From assembly GCA_945787885.1 (NCBI GenBank), contig CALZJF010000006.1:28377-92376 (forward strand): DNA of 64,000 nt. The letters are read 5' to 3'. Position 1 is the first letter of the stretch. Each line of letters opens with the position of its first letter. The translations under genes and the position numbers were made by a program. Below are positions 16,300 through 24,758 of this stretch, in pieces. The notes beneath the pieces were generated by a model, which saw nothing but the letters and a program-made list of their open reading frames with translations, did no database searches and was not told where the DNA came from. Origin of the DNA: an uncultured Bacteroidales bacterium. Its GTDB lineage: Bacteria > Bacteroidota > Bacteroidia > Bacteroidales > Bacteroidaceae.

Positions 16300-17562
16300 A
16301 TGAAATACCTCATCTTTCTGATCCTTTTCCTCGCAGGCAGTGGAGCATTGTCGGCACAGGAGGCGGAAACCGACTCTATCGAGTTTCGGTTCGTCTTTCG
16401 TCAGGGCGTGTCAGACATCGACCTCAACTATCTCGACAATCGCCGGCTGCTGAATGAATATATGAGTAGGCTCCGCGCGCTCCTCGATGATACCGCCATC
16501 CACGTGAAGCGCATCAACGTCGAGTGCTCCGCGTCGCCCGAAGGCCCTATCGAGCGGAACCATCTCCTTGCTGCCGAGCGCGCATGGAACTTGCGGAATT
16601 ATCTCATCAACGCCGAAGGCCTGGCGCCGGGCATGGTGAAGACGCGAGTGGTAGGCATCAACTGGGACGGACTCGTGCGGTGGCTTGAGCAAAAGGAGCA
16701 TCCGCGGAAGGACGACATCATTTGCCTCATACAAACCTTCAAGACCACGAGCGACCTCGTCCTCGTCACGAAGCTCCGCGAGTTCTCCGACGGAAAAGTT
16801 TGGGAGTGGCTGCTGAAGGATGCCTTCCCCGAGCTGCGCAACGGCGTCGTCACCACCGTCTATTTCGACAAGCGCCGCCAGCCGCGTTGCCCCGAGCCGC
16901 CCCCCGCGCCGACTCCGAAGCCCGAGCCGCAGCCTGAGCTTCCGCCCCCCGCACAGCCCGACACGGTGGCTCCGCCCCCGCCGCCCCCGCCCCTTCCGCC
17001 CTACGATGCCGTGGCGGTGAAGACGAACCTCCTCTTCGATGCCCTCCTCGTGCCCAACCTCGGGCTGGAGATGAGCTTCGCCCGGCATTGGTCGGCAGGC
17101 GTGAGTGTGGATTTTGCCTGGTGGGATGATGCGAAGCGTCACAAATACTATCGGATATACGGTGCGGAGGTGGAGGGAAAATATTGGCTCCGCCCCCACG
17201 GCGCGCGCCCGATGTCAGGGCATCACTTCGGCGTCTATGCCCAGGCAGCCATCTACGACTTCGAGAATGGCGGGCGCGGATATATGGGCGGACGCCCCGG
17301 AGCTGCCATCTGGAAGGAGGCGAACTATGGCGTGGGCGTCAGCTACGGCTATTCCTGGCGCATCGTCCGCCATCTGCGTCTCGACTTCGTGGTCGGAGCA
17401 GGCTATTTCGGTGGCAAGATGAGGGAATATCATCCTGACGAGGAGTGCTACGTCTATGACCGCACGCGGCAGCTGCGCTTTTTCGGACTGACGAAGGCGG
17501 AGGTTTCCATCGTCTGGCAGTTCCCCTATGGTAAAAGAAGAAAGGAGGTGGGCCATGAGTAA
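16300..17562 (+). CDS. OmpA-like/DUF3575 outer-membrane protein of the fimbrial operon
   Basis: The protein is 420 residues from the ATG at 16300, which starts the signal peptide (MKYLIFLILFLAGSGALSAQ). Residues of about 25-190 resemble an OmpA-like periplasmic domain (ECSASPEGPIERNHLLAAER). A proline-rich linker (about 195-245) leads to a DUF3575-type beta-barrel domain, VAVKTNLLFDALLVPNLGLE to the end. Such proteins commonly open fimbrillin loci in Bacteroidales and may anchor or help assemble the fimbriae. The stop overlaps the start of the next gene (ATGAGTAA), so the two are translationally coupled. Confidence 0.8.
   Translation: MKYLIFLILFLAGSGALSAQEAETDSIEFRFVFRQGVSDIDLNYLDNRRLLNEYMSRLRALLDDTAIHVKRINVECSASPEGPIERNHLLAAERAWNLRNYLINAEGLAPGMVKTRVVGINWDGLVRWLEQKEHPRKDDIICLIQTFKTTSDLVLVTKLREFSDGKVWEWLLKDAFPELRNGVVTTVYFDKRRQPRCPEPPPAPTPKPEPQPELPPPAQPDTVAPPPPPPPLPPYDAVAVKTNLLFDALLVPNLGLEMSFARHWSAGVSVDFAWWDDAKRHKYYRIYGAEVEGKYWLRPHGARPMSGHHFGVYAQAAIYDFENGGRGYMGGRPGAAIWKEANYGVGVSYGYSWRIVRHLRLDFVVGAGYFGGKMREYHPDEECYVYDRTRQLRFFGLTKAEVSIVWQFPYGKRRKEVGHE
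17546..17562 (+). promoter_or_regulatory. Strong Shine-Dalgarno with stop/start overlap
   Basis: AAAGGAGG lies a few bases before the overlapping ATGAGTAA. Strong Shine-Dalgarno sequences are rare in Bacteroidota, so this one fixes the DUF5119 start at 17555. Confidence 0.7.
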
Positions 17563-18541
17563 CGCATTTCAATCTCTCCGCCGCCTCGGCGTCGTAGCGG
17601 CGTCAGTGGTGGCGATGGTCTCCTGCGAGGAGAAGGAGCTCTGCTTCGAGCATCCCCACGCCGCCAACATATCCGTGCGTGCGGACTGGACAGACTTTGC
17701 GGCGTGCGAAGAGCCCACGGGCATGACGGTGCGCTTCTATCCGCGCCATCTGGACTATGTCCGCACTGTGACGACGAACGACATCACGTATGCCGAGACG
17801 TATCTCCGCCGCGATGTGTATGACATTCTCGTCTTCAATCAGAGTCCGTCGGAGTTCGGCACCATCACCTTCGCCGACTTCGACCATTTCGACAGGGCGA
17901 CGGCCTATGCCTCGCCGCGCACTTCGGCTTGGTATGTGACGAAAGCCACGGAGCAGCTCGTACACAACCCTGAATGGCTGGGCATCGACACAAGCATGGG
18001 CCACAACGTGACGCAGGAAATGCTCGACGATGGCAAGGTGCATCAGATAGCCACCCTGCACCCCACGCCGCTGACGAAGCGCGTGCGCATCATCGTCCAT
18101 CTGAAGAATATCTACAACCTCGCTTCCACGCGTGCCTCCTTGGGCGGCTTGGCTGCCGGATGCCTGCTGAGCAAGCGGACACCGACTGCGGCTGCGGCGA
18201 CGCAGCTGTTTGAAAGCTGGAGCATCAGCTATGATAAGGATAATTTCAACAATGGTGTCATCACGGGCGAAGCCCTCAGTTTCGGATTGCCGCAGGGACA
18301 TGGCGGCTATGCCGGCTCGAATCAGCTCAGCCTCTCCTTCCTTCTGGTGGACCAGAAGACGGTGGTGAACGAAGACCTCTATGTCGGCAATCTCTTCAAA
18401 TATGATGCTGAGAAAGACGAATATACGGTGGAGGTGAGCATCGCGAAGCCTTTACCCGATGTCGATGCCGCTGGCGGCAGCGGCTTTGATGCCTCCGTGG
18501 ATGAATGGGGCGAAAACGTGAACATCGATTTGGAATTCTAA
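17555..18541 (+). CDS. DUF5119 lipoprotein (Mfa2/FimB-like fimbrial anchor or assembly protein)
   Basis: The protein is 328 residues from the ATG at 17555. A signal sequence with lipobox leads to Cys at about 25 (VVAMVSCEEKELC). The DUF5119 region ISVRADWTDFAACEEPTGMTVRFYP is followed by VYDILVFNQSPSEFGTITF and a transthyretin-like beta fold. It sits between the DUF3575 gene and the fimbrillin, the usual position for an anchor subunit. The exact role is inferred from synteny. Confidence 0.8.
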   Translation: MSNAFQSLRRLGVVAASVVAMVSCEEKELCFEHPHAANISVRADWTDFAACEEPTGMTVRFYPRHLDYVRTVTTNDITYAETYLRRDVYDILVFNQSPSEFGTITFADFDHFDRATAYASPRTSAWYVTKATEQLVHNPEWLGIDTSMGHNVTQEMLDDGKVHQIATLHPTPLTKRVRIIVHLKNIYNLASTRASLGGLAAGCLLSKRTPTAAAATQLFESWSISYDKDNFNNGVITGEALSFGLPQGHGGYAGSNQLSLSFLLVDQKTVVNEDLYVGNLFKYDAEKDEYTVEVSIAKPLPDVDAAGGSGFDASVDEWGENVNIDLEF

Positions 18542-18585
18542 GCGACAACAACAATTTATTTCTTAATCACTAAATCTTTATTATT

Positions 18586-19797
18586 ATGAAGAAGAATCTT
18601 ACAATGATGGCGTTCGTCGCCTGCGCAGCTCTGACTATCGTGAGCTGCTCGAATGACGAAGTGGCAGACTCCGCAGTAAAGCAGAAGGAGCAGGCAATTG
18701 AGTTCGGAACGTACGTAGGACGTGACGTTCAGAGCAGAGGTGCAGTAACTGACCTTGACGCCTTGAAGCAATCTACTGGAAAATTCGGCGTTTTTGCACA
18801 CTATACGCAGAATGCTGATTATTCAGCAGGTGCTACTGCTGCGAACTTCATGTATAACCAAGAGGTATCTTGGGATGGTGCTGCTTGGACTTATAGCCCT
18901 GTGAAGTACTGGCCGAACAATGGCTATTATCAGGCAGGTGTTGGTGAAGCACAGTACACAGATAAAATATCGTTCTTTGCATATGGTCCCTATCAGGATC
19001 ATAATGCTTATGGAGCAGCGGGAGTAATTGGAATGACATCTAACGCTGTTACCAGCGATCCTTGCCTTACTTTCACCACAGCAGCTGCGGTAAAAGATCA
19101 GGTTGACCTCGTTGCAGCACAGTTGATGAACCAGAAGAAGAAGGCACACGATGCCCAGATTAAATTCCCGTTTGAGCACGTTCTCTCCAGAGTTGGCTTT
19201 ACTGTAACGGCTATTGTGGATAATGCAACGGAACCTGATAACGTTGCAGGTGGTGGAGTTTTGGGTACAACTGGTATGCTTGACGCTAATACAAAGATTT
19301 ATGTGACGCAAGTAGATCTCATTGGCGATTTTGATACTGAGGCTACCTATAACCTCTACTCTAAAGCTTGGGGTGACAACGACACTCGTACCGAGCAAAC
19401 CTATTCTTGGACAGCTGCTGCTGATAACTTTGCGCAATACACGGCAAGTGCTGGTGTAAGTGCGTCTGATAATAAGCAAATTGTACTTGCATCAGGCGAA
19501 AATGCTCAGAAGAAAGTCAATGCAGACGATTCTTATGCAATGATTATTCCGCAGGCTGCAAAAAATGTGAGAATAAAAGTTACCTATAATGTTGTTACAG
19601 AAGATACTAATTTGAGTGGTGGTAAGAGTACTGTTTCAAACGTGGTTACTTCTAATCAGTTTGACATGACTTTTAATCAGGGCAAGGCTTATATGTTCAA
19701 CATTCGTCTGGGTATGACTTCTGTGAAGGTTGATGCTGCAGTTGCTGACTGGTCAGCTGATGAAGATGAGTTTGTAAATATTCCCTCGAACTACTAA
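18586..19797 (+). CDS. Fimbrillin family lipoprotein (major subunit candidate)
   Basis: The protein is 403 residues with a lipoprotein signal (MKKNLTMMAFVACAALTIVSC). The fimbrillin N-terminal pattern IEFGTYVGRDVQSRGAVTD contains Arg at about residue 45, near where FimA/Mfa1-type precursors are cut. Next are GKFGVFAHYTQ and WTYSPVKYWPNNG. The DNA is visibly more AT-rich than its neighbours, with many GCT/GTT/GAT codons, which fits either high expression or separate origin. A hairpin at 19839-19870 follows, which suggests this is the abundant structural subunit. Confidence 0.85.
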   Translation: MKKNLTMMAFVACAALTIVSCSNDEVADSAVKQKEQAIEFGTYVGRDVQSRGAVTDLDALKQSTGKFGVFAHYTQNADYSAGATAANFMYNQEVSWDGAAWTYSPVKYWPNNGYYQAGVGEAQYTDKISFFAYGPYQDHNAYGAAGVIGMTSNAVTSDPCLTFTTAAAVKDQVDLVAAQLMNQKKKAHDAQIKFPFEHVLSRVGFTVTAIVDNATEPDNVAGGGVLGTTGMLDANTKIYVTQVDLIGDFDTEATYNLYSKAWGDNDTRTEQTYSWTAAADNFAQYTASAGVSASDNKQIVLASGENAQKKVNADDSYAMIIPQAAKNVRIKVTYNVVTEDTNLSGGKSTVSNVVTSNQFDMTFNQGKAYMFNIRLGMTSVKVDAAVADWSADEDEFVNIPSNY

Positions 19798-19838
19798 TTC
19801 GGCTATCAATTTTCTTCATAACATAACTTAAATTAAAT

Positions 19839-19870
19839 GCGGGAGGTGCCGCATGATGGGCACCTCCCGC
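19839..19870 (+). terminator. Hairpin after the first fimbrillin gene
   Basis: 12-bp perfect stem (GCGGGAGGTGCC with GGCACCTCCCGC) and 8-nt loop, 42 bp after the stop. There is only a weak T run, so it may be a partial terminator or mRNA stabiliser before the second fimbrillin. Confidence 0.6.
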
Positions 19871-19926
19871 TACTTTCTACACGACTATTCACCACTGCGG
19901 CGTGGGCCGCATGGAATTTTCATATT

Positions 19927-20853
19927 ATGTTGAAGCACTTCCACCTTTCGCTATCTCTCCTTCTGCTACTCCTCGCTGGCGGACTCACTGCCTGCATGAA
20001 CGAGGGGAATGATGATTGTGGGGCTGAACAGGGAAAGCCCATCGAATTTTCCGCCGCCGCGGAAGAAGGTTGGCAAACGCGCGTCAGTGGAACCACCTTC
20101 AGCAGTGGCGACAAATTCGGCATTTTCGCTTTCTATGGCAGTAGCACTGAGCCGAACTTCATGAACAATCAGAAGGTGGAGTACGACGGCACGGCGTGGA
20201 CCTATTCCCCCATCAAATATTGGCCCACGAGCAACTATGCCGAGCTGACGTTCTATGCCTACTATCCCTACAAAGCGTCGACGACTCTGACGACTGAAAA
20301 AAAACTTACGTTTACCATGCCCGATGATGCTGACACAGACTTCCTCGTGGCAAGGAATACGCAATCGCGCGGTGCGATAACGCTGAATTTCACGCATCTG
20401 CTGGGCAAGGTGGTGTTCAAAATCATGCGCGCCCCCGCTGTTTCCTCATTCAACATCACTGGCATCACAGGGTTCAGCGTCACGGCAAATAGGACGCTTA
20501 CCTACGACTTTGCCCATCTCACCTCTACTTCTGAATCTTCTCCTGAAAATCCTTCTCTCCACACCTATACCCTCCAGCCCACGTTCACCTCTTCGCTCAC
20601 CGTCGGAGAGACGGAATCGGAAGTAGCCACGGGCTATTTCGTCCCCGGCGAACTGACGGGCGGCACTCTCATTCTCACCCGCGAAGGCGGCTCAACACCG
20701 ATGGCGATAACGATTCCGGCGAAAACCGTCGAGGCAGGGAAAACCTTGACCTACCACATCACCGTGACTCCCTCCTCCTCAGGGTCTTCTGCCGGACGGC
20801 GCGGAAACATCGCCACGGAATATGGCGTGAGGGTGGAAACGACGGCAGAATAG
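19927..20853 (+). CDS. Second fimbrillin family lipoprotein (minor or tip subunit candidate)
   Basis: The protein is 308 residues from the ATG at 19927, which begins the lipoprotein signal (LSLSLLLLLLAGGLTAC). An upstream in-frame ATG at 19837 would lie inside the hairpin and is rejected. It shares the fimbrillin pattern GDKFGIFAFYG, WTYSPIKYWPTSNYAELTFYAYYP, but has neighbour-like GC-rich codon use, unlike the first fimbrillin. The C-terminus is Ser-rich. It probably forms a minor or tip component. The 20854-21101 gap after it shows no gene. Confidence 0.8.
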   Translation: MLKHFHLSLSLLLLLLAGGLTACMNEGNDDCGAEQGKPIEFSAAAEEGWQTRVSGTTFSSGDKFGIFAFYGSSTEPNFMNNQKVEYDGTAWTYSPIKYWPTSNYAELTFYAYYPYKASTTLTTEKKLTFTMPDDADTDFLVARNTQSRGAITLNFTHLLGKVVFKIMRAPAVSSFNITGITGFSVTANRTLTYDFAHLTSTSESSPENPSLHTYTLQPTFTSSLTVGETESEVATGYFVPGELTGGTLILTREGGSTPMAITIPAKTVEAGKTLTYHITVTPSSSGSSAGRRGNIATEYGVRVETTAE

Positions 20854-21074
20854 CCCCCGCCGCCGCAGGGCAGCAGTGCGAGCGGCAGCGGCGGAGCGGA
20901 AAACGTCAGTCAGGCATAATCGTTCCCCCTTTTCCCTTTTTCATATTTATATTTTTTTGTTGTTTCTCGTCCCCTATAAGTCTTCTGGAAGCGGCTTCTT
21001 TCCGAATATGGCTTATAGGGGCTTTTCGTGGCGCGTTGCGGCGTGCGGCTTTTCCGCAGCATCGCCCTCCGCCT

Positions 21075-21146
21075 GCTCCTCAGCCTCGGGCGGCAGCCTC
21101 CTCAGCCTCTGGCGGCAGGCTCCTCAGCCTCTGGCGGCAGGCACTC
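21075..21146. repeat. About 22-bp tandem repeats over the rmuC 3' end
   Basis: CCTCAGCCTCTGGCGGCAGG-type units recur three times with a 21-24-bp period. They encode the PPEAEEPAARG end of RmuC and continue past its stop codon at 21102. Confidence 0.65.
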
Positions 21147-22574
21147 CTCGTCTGTGCGCGGCAGGCGCTTGCGCTTGGAGAGGTTAGAGTCGTCTTCGCG
21201 CGCACCGCATTTCAGCAGCTTCTGGGCAGAGGTGATGATGCTGCGGCCGGATGGCGAAATGGAGACGTTGAGCTGATCGAACGCCTTGCGCGCCTCGTCG
21301 AACTTCTTCTCCACAGCCTGCATCCGCGTGTAGAAGTCCTGCACGCGCTGGATGATGACGTTTGCTTCGCGGATAATCTGCTGCGTGTTCTCCGTCTGTC
21401 TGAGACGCTCCCAGCTCATCTGCGCGATGCGGAGGAGCATATAGAGGTTGTGGCTGCCCGTGATGAGCACGTTGCGCTGCGCAGCGTATTGCCAGAGCTG
21501 CGGATCGGCAGCCAGGGCGTGCTCCAGCATATTGTCGAAGGGAATGAACATGACGACGAAATCCACCGTCTCGCGCTTGCCCGTGATGAAACGATAGTAC
21601 TTCTTCTCGCTCAGCTCATCGACGTGTCGCCTCACGCTCTCCACATGGCGTTTCAGCGCAGCCTTGCGCTCCGCCTCGTCGGTGGCGTTGGCATAGTCGG
21701 CATAGGCTTTCAGGCTCATCTTCGAGTCGATGATGATGTCGCGCCCCTCGGGGAAGTGGATGACCGTGTCGGGGATGAGCCGTTGCCCCGTCTCATCGTG
21801 CGTAATGGGCGTTCCCGTCTCATCGCGCAAGAGGTATTGCTCCTCAAACTCCTCGCCTTCCTTCATGCCCATGCTTTCGAGGAGCGTCCGCAGGCGCAGT
21901 TCTCCGAAGTTTCCCTGCACCTTGTTCTCCGCCGTCAGTGCGTTGGCCAGCTTCTCCGCGCTCGCCTTGACGTGGTCAGCCTGCTGGAGCGTGGCGCGAA
22001 TGGTGGAATCGAGGTGCGCCATCTTCTCAATCTGCTCCGTCCGTGCCCTCTCCACCTGTTCGCGCATATTGCGCAGATTGTCGTTGAGGGGATGCAGTAT
22101 GCTCTCCAGCTCCTTGCGGTTGCGGTCGAACTGTTCGCCGTTCGCCGCCTTCAGCTGTTCGCTGCGCTGTTCGAGCATTTGCTGAGTGATATTCAGTAGC
22201 TCCGCCTTGAGTTGCTCAGTCTGCTGCGTGAGCTGCCGCTCCTGCTGTTGCTGCATCTCCGCGATGCGTCGTTCGTGTTCCGCTCGCGTCTCGGCCATTC
22301 TGCGCTCATGTGCAGCCTGCATCTCCTGCAGTCGCTCAGCCTGCTGCAGGCGTTCGGCCTCGGCGTGCTTGCGGAGCATTTCGCATTCCGTCTGCGCGGC
22401 AGCCAGGCGGTTGGAAGTCTCCGTCAGGAGTGCCTGCACGGCCTGCCTGCCCTGCTGCTCGCCGTCGCTCCGCGCCTGAAGGGCGGCGCGCGAACTGCGG
22501 GCGGAGAGGAGAATATAGCCGACGGCGAGGCCCACGGCCACGCCCGCAAGGAACAAAAGGATATACGTACTCAT
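21102..22574 (-). CDS. rmuC: DNA recombination protein RmuC
   Basis: The protein is 490 residues. An N-terminal transmembrane helix (about residues 3-23) and a long Gln/Glu-rich coiled coil (about 30-190) precede the RmuC nuclease-like domain: QGNFGELRLRTLLESMGMKEG, DTVIHFPEGRDIIIDSKMSL, VDFVVMFIPFDNMLEHAL. RmuC limits inversions at short repeats, which is of interest in a genome this rich in short repeats. The C-terminus lies inside tandem repeats. Confidence 0.93.
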   Translation of the reverse strand: MSTYILLFLAGVAVGLAVGYILLSARSSRAALQARSDGEQQGRQAVQALLTETSNRLAAAQTECEMLRKHAEAERLQQAERLQEMQAAHERRMAETRAEHERRIAEMQQQQERQLTQQTEQLKAELLNITQQMLEQRSEQLKAANGEQFDRNRKELESILHPLNDNLRNMREQVERARTEQIEKMAHLDSTIRATLQQADHVKASAEKLANALTAENKVQGNFGELRLRTLLESMGMKEGEEFEEQYLLRDETGTPITHDETGQRLIPDTVIHFPEGRDIIIDSKMSLKAYADYANATDEAERKAALKRHVESVRRHVDELSEKKYYRFITGKRETVDFVVMFIPFDNMLEHALAADPQLWQYAAQRNVLITGSHNLYMLLRIAQMSWERLRQTENTQQIIREANVIIQRVQDFYTRMQAVEKKFDEARKAFDQLNVSISPSGRSIITSAQKLLKCGAREDDSNLSKRKRLPRTDEECLPPEAEEPAARG

Positions 22575-22639
22575 ATATATATATAGTGGGGAACAAAATT
22601 ATAATAAGGACTGAACCTGATGACAGGCACGCAGTAAGA

Positions 22640-22692
22640 AAAACGGCGGCTGTGCTGGCGTGGGCGGTGCGCGTCGCCCTCCAGCACAGCCG
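22640..22692 (-). terminator. Terminator of cysN
   Basis: A 12-bp stem (CGGCTGTGCTGG, 22647-22658, with 22681-22692) is followed on the minus strand by a T-rich run (22643-22638). It lies 42 bp after the cysN stop. Confidence 0.75.
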
Positions 22693-22733
22693 TCGCGGTT
22701 GTGGCGTGAAAGCCTGATGTTTCAGAAACTGCC

Positions 22734-24218
22734 TTACGAACGGACAATCTTCACCTCTACGCCCTGCCGCTGCAAGTCGGCCACGGCTGTGCGGATAGCC
22801 TCGTCGTGCTCGGGGGCAATGCCGAGGGCAGTCAGGTTGAGGGTGGGGACGGCCAGGTCGGCAGAGAGCAAGTCTTTCTCCTCCACGGGGCGGACAATCA
22901 TGCCCACGGCCGCCGTATTGTTCGTGATGGGGTCGATGATGATGAATGCGCCCGTCTGCTTGTTGCGGGCATAGGCATCGTAGAGAAACTCCTTCGCCGT
23001 GGTGATGACGACGCGGCCAATCTCGTTGAGCGTCAGACGTTCCACCTCGCTGCGTTCCAGCGTGTTCACGTCCACCTTGTATTTGATGCTGTCAATGCGG
23101 CAGCGGCTCGTGTTGGTGGTCTGCTTGATGAAGAAACTCTTGGAGCGGTCCATCGCTTCCTCATCCATCCAGACGAGGTGCGCCTCGAAATGCCGTCCGA
23201 CGGTGGGCTGCTGCGCCTCGTCGGCCTTCACGATCATCTCGCCTCGCGAGATGTCGATCTCATCTTCGAGTGTGAGCGTGACGCACTGCGGAGGGAAGGC
23301 GTAGTCAAGCTCTCCCTCGTAGGTGACGATGCTCTTCACGCGGCTCGTCTTCCCGCTGGGCAAAGCCATGACGGCATCGCCTCTGCGGATGACGCCGCTC
23401 GCCACCTTGCCGCAGAAACCGCGGAAGTCGAGGTTCGGGCGCAGGACGTACTGCACGGGGAAACGGAAGTCCGTCAGGTTGTGCTCATTGCCCGTGTCCA
23501 CCGTCTCCAGCCAGTCGAGCAGCGCGGGGCCGTCGTACCACGGCGTGCGAGGGCTGCGCTCCACGACATTGTCGCCTTCCTTGGCGCTGAGGGGGAAGCA
23601 TTTCACCTCGATGGGCTGTGCGCCGGCAGTGATTTCGCCGACAAATTCCTGATAGTCGCTGACGATTCGTTCGTACGTGTCGCGGTCGAAGTCCACGAGG
23701 TCCATCTTGTTCACCGCCAGCGCAATGCGCTTGATGCCGAGCAGTGAGCAGAGGAAGGTGTGGCGGCGTGTCTGCGTGATGACGCCGGTGCGTGCATCGA
23801 CGAGGAGGATGGCCAAATGCGCCGTGGAGCCTCCCGTGATCATGTTGCGCGTATATTGCTCGTGGCCCGGCGTGTCGGCGATGATGAATTTTCGGCGGTT
23901 CGTGGAGAAATAGCGATAGGCGACATCGATGGTGATGCCCTGTTCGCGCTCCGCCTTCAAGCCGTCGAGCAGCAGGGCATAGTCAATCTCGCCCGCTCCC
24001 GCATTGCCCACGCGCTTGGAGTCGCGTTCGAGGGCTGAGAGCTGGTCTTCATAGAGCTTTTTGGAGTCGAAGAGCAGACGTCCGATGAGCGTGCTTTTGC
24101 CGTCATCCACGCTGCCCGCCGTCAGGAGTCGCAGCAAATCCTTCTTCTCGTCCTGATCCAGGTATTCTTCGATAGAGAGTCCTCCTTCGATGCCAGAGGG
24201 ATTGTTTTTCAGTTCCAT
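22734..24218 (-). CDS. cysN: Sulfate adenylyltransferase subunit 1 CysN, without adjacent cysD
   Basis: The protein is 494 residues from the ATG at 24218. It is an EF-Tu-like GTPase with complete G motifs: [18 protein letters not shown] and NKMDLVDF, with the CysN-specific [11 protein letters not shown]. CysN hydrolyses GTP to help CysD form APS from sulfate and ATP. The usual partner cysD is not upstream: the preceding 540 bp is non-coding and ends at the divergent yfhO-like gene. No APS-kinase domain is fused at the C-terminus. A TAATTTTG box lies at about 24327-24334, and a terminator follows the gene, so it looks monocistronic. Confidence 0.93.
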   Translation of the reverse strand: MELKNNPSGIEGGLSIEEYLDQDEKKDLLRLLTAGSVDDGKSTLIGRLLFDSKKLYEDQLSALERDSKRVGNAGAGEIDYALLLDGLKAEREQGITIDVAYRYFSTNRRKFIIADTPGHEQYTRNMITGGSTAHLAILLVDARTGVITQTRRHTFLCSLLGIKRIALAVNKMDLVDFDRDTYERIVSDYQEFVGEITAGAQPIEVKCFPLSAKEGDNVVERSPRTPWYDGPALLDWLETVDTGNEHNLTDFRFPVQYVLRPNLDFRGFCGKVASGVIRRGDAVMALPSGKTSRVKSIVTYEGELDYAFPPQCVTLTLEDEIDISRGEMIVKADEAQQPTVGRHFEAHLVWMDEEAMDRSKSFFIKQTTNTSRCRIDSIKYKVDVNTLERSEVERLTLNEIGRVVITTAKEFLYDAYARNKQTGAFIIIDPITNNTAAVGMIVRPVEEKDLLSADLAVPTLNLTALGIAPEHDEAIRTAVADLQRQGVEVKIVRS

Positions 24219-24326
24219 AGTCAAAATGGGGGAAATATGGTCGTTGTATGTGTTTTGCCCGTGCGGACACGGATGTTTTGCCCATGCTTATATGCTGTTT
24301 TGCAGCGGCATAGCGGCTTACGACTG

Positions 24327-24334
24327 CAAAATTA
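24327..24334 (-). promoter_or_regulatory. -7 box TAATTTTG upstream of cysN
   Basis: Matches TAnnTTTG on the minus strand, about 110 bp before the start codon. The -33 element is unclear. Confidence 0.5.
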
Positions 24335-24489
24335 CAAGTTACTTTCCATATAAGAACGGTTTTTTTGTTAATTTTGCCGCATATTGTCCGTTTGCAGTGG
24401 CTTTTCCAAAGGGCAAGTAGTAATTGCCACACCGCTTCCCGACAATCATCCGGCATGTCGGCCCGGGCGTTTGCCCATCAGGCCGCATT

Positions 24490-24533
24490 CCATGTATATG
24501 TCAGGCTGCGCCCATGTACATGTCAGGCCGCGC
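24490..24533. repeat. 22-bp tandem duplication in the cysN-yfhO gap
   Basis: CCATGTAYATGTCAGGCYGC is repeated at 24490 and 24512, exactly 22 bp apart, about 70 bp before array C. Confidence 0.6.
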
Positions 24534-24603
24534 CCAGTCAGCAGGCAATGTAAGCCAGTTCGCAGCAAGATGCCTTGCTTCCACGGTGCTTTTCGCCCGG
24601 AAG

Positions 24604-24690
24604 TGACCATTTTCCGGTTCAGGATGACCATTTTCCAGGGTCAAAACAATCACTTTGAGGGGCGAAAATGATCACTTGCAAGGCCGGACT
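24604..24690. repeat. Phased 22-bp intergenic array C (4 units)
   Basis: Units TGACCATTTTCC, TGACCATTTTCC, CAATCACTTTGA and TGATCACTTGCA start at 24604, 24625, 24647 and 24669 (21, 22 and 22 bp apart). They lie in the divergent cysN/yfhO region. Confidence 0.65.
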
Positions 24691-24758
24691 TCAGCAGCAG
24701 GCCTGCCAGGCACGGCGTTTCGCCACGGTTACACTATAGTGATACCACAATTCATTTA

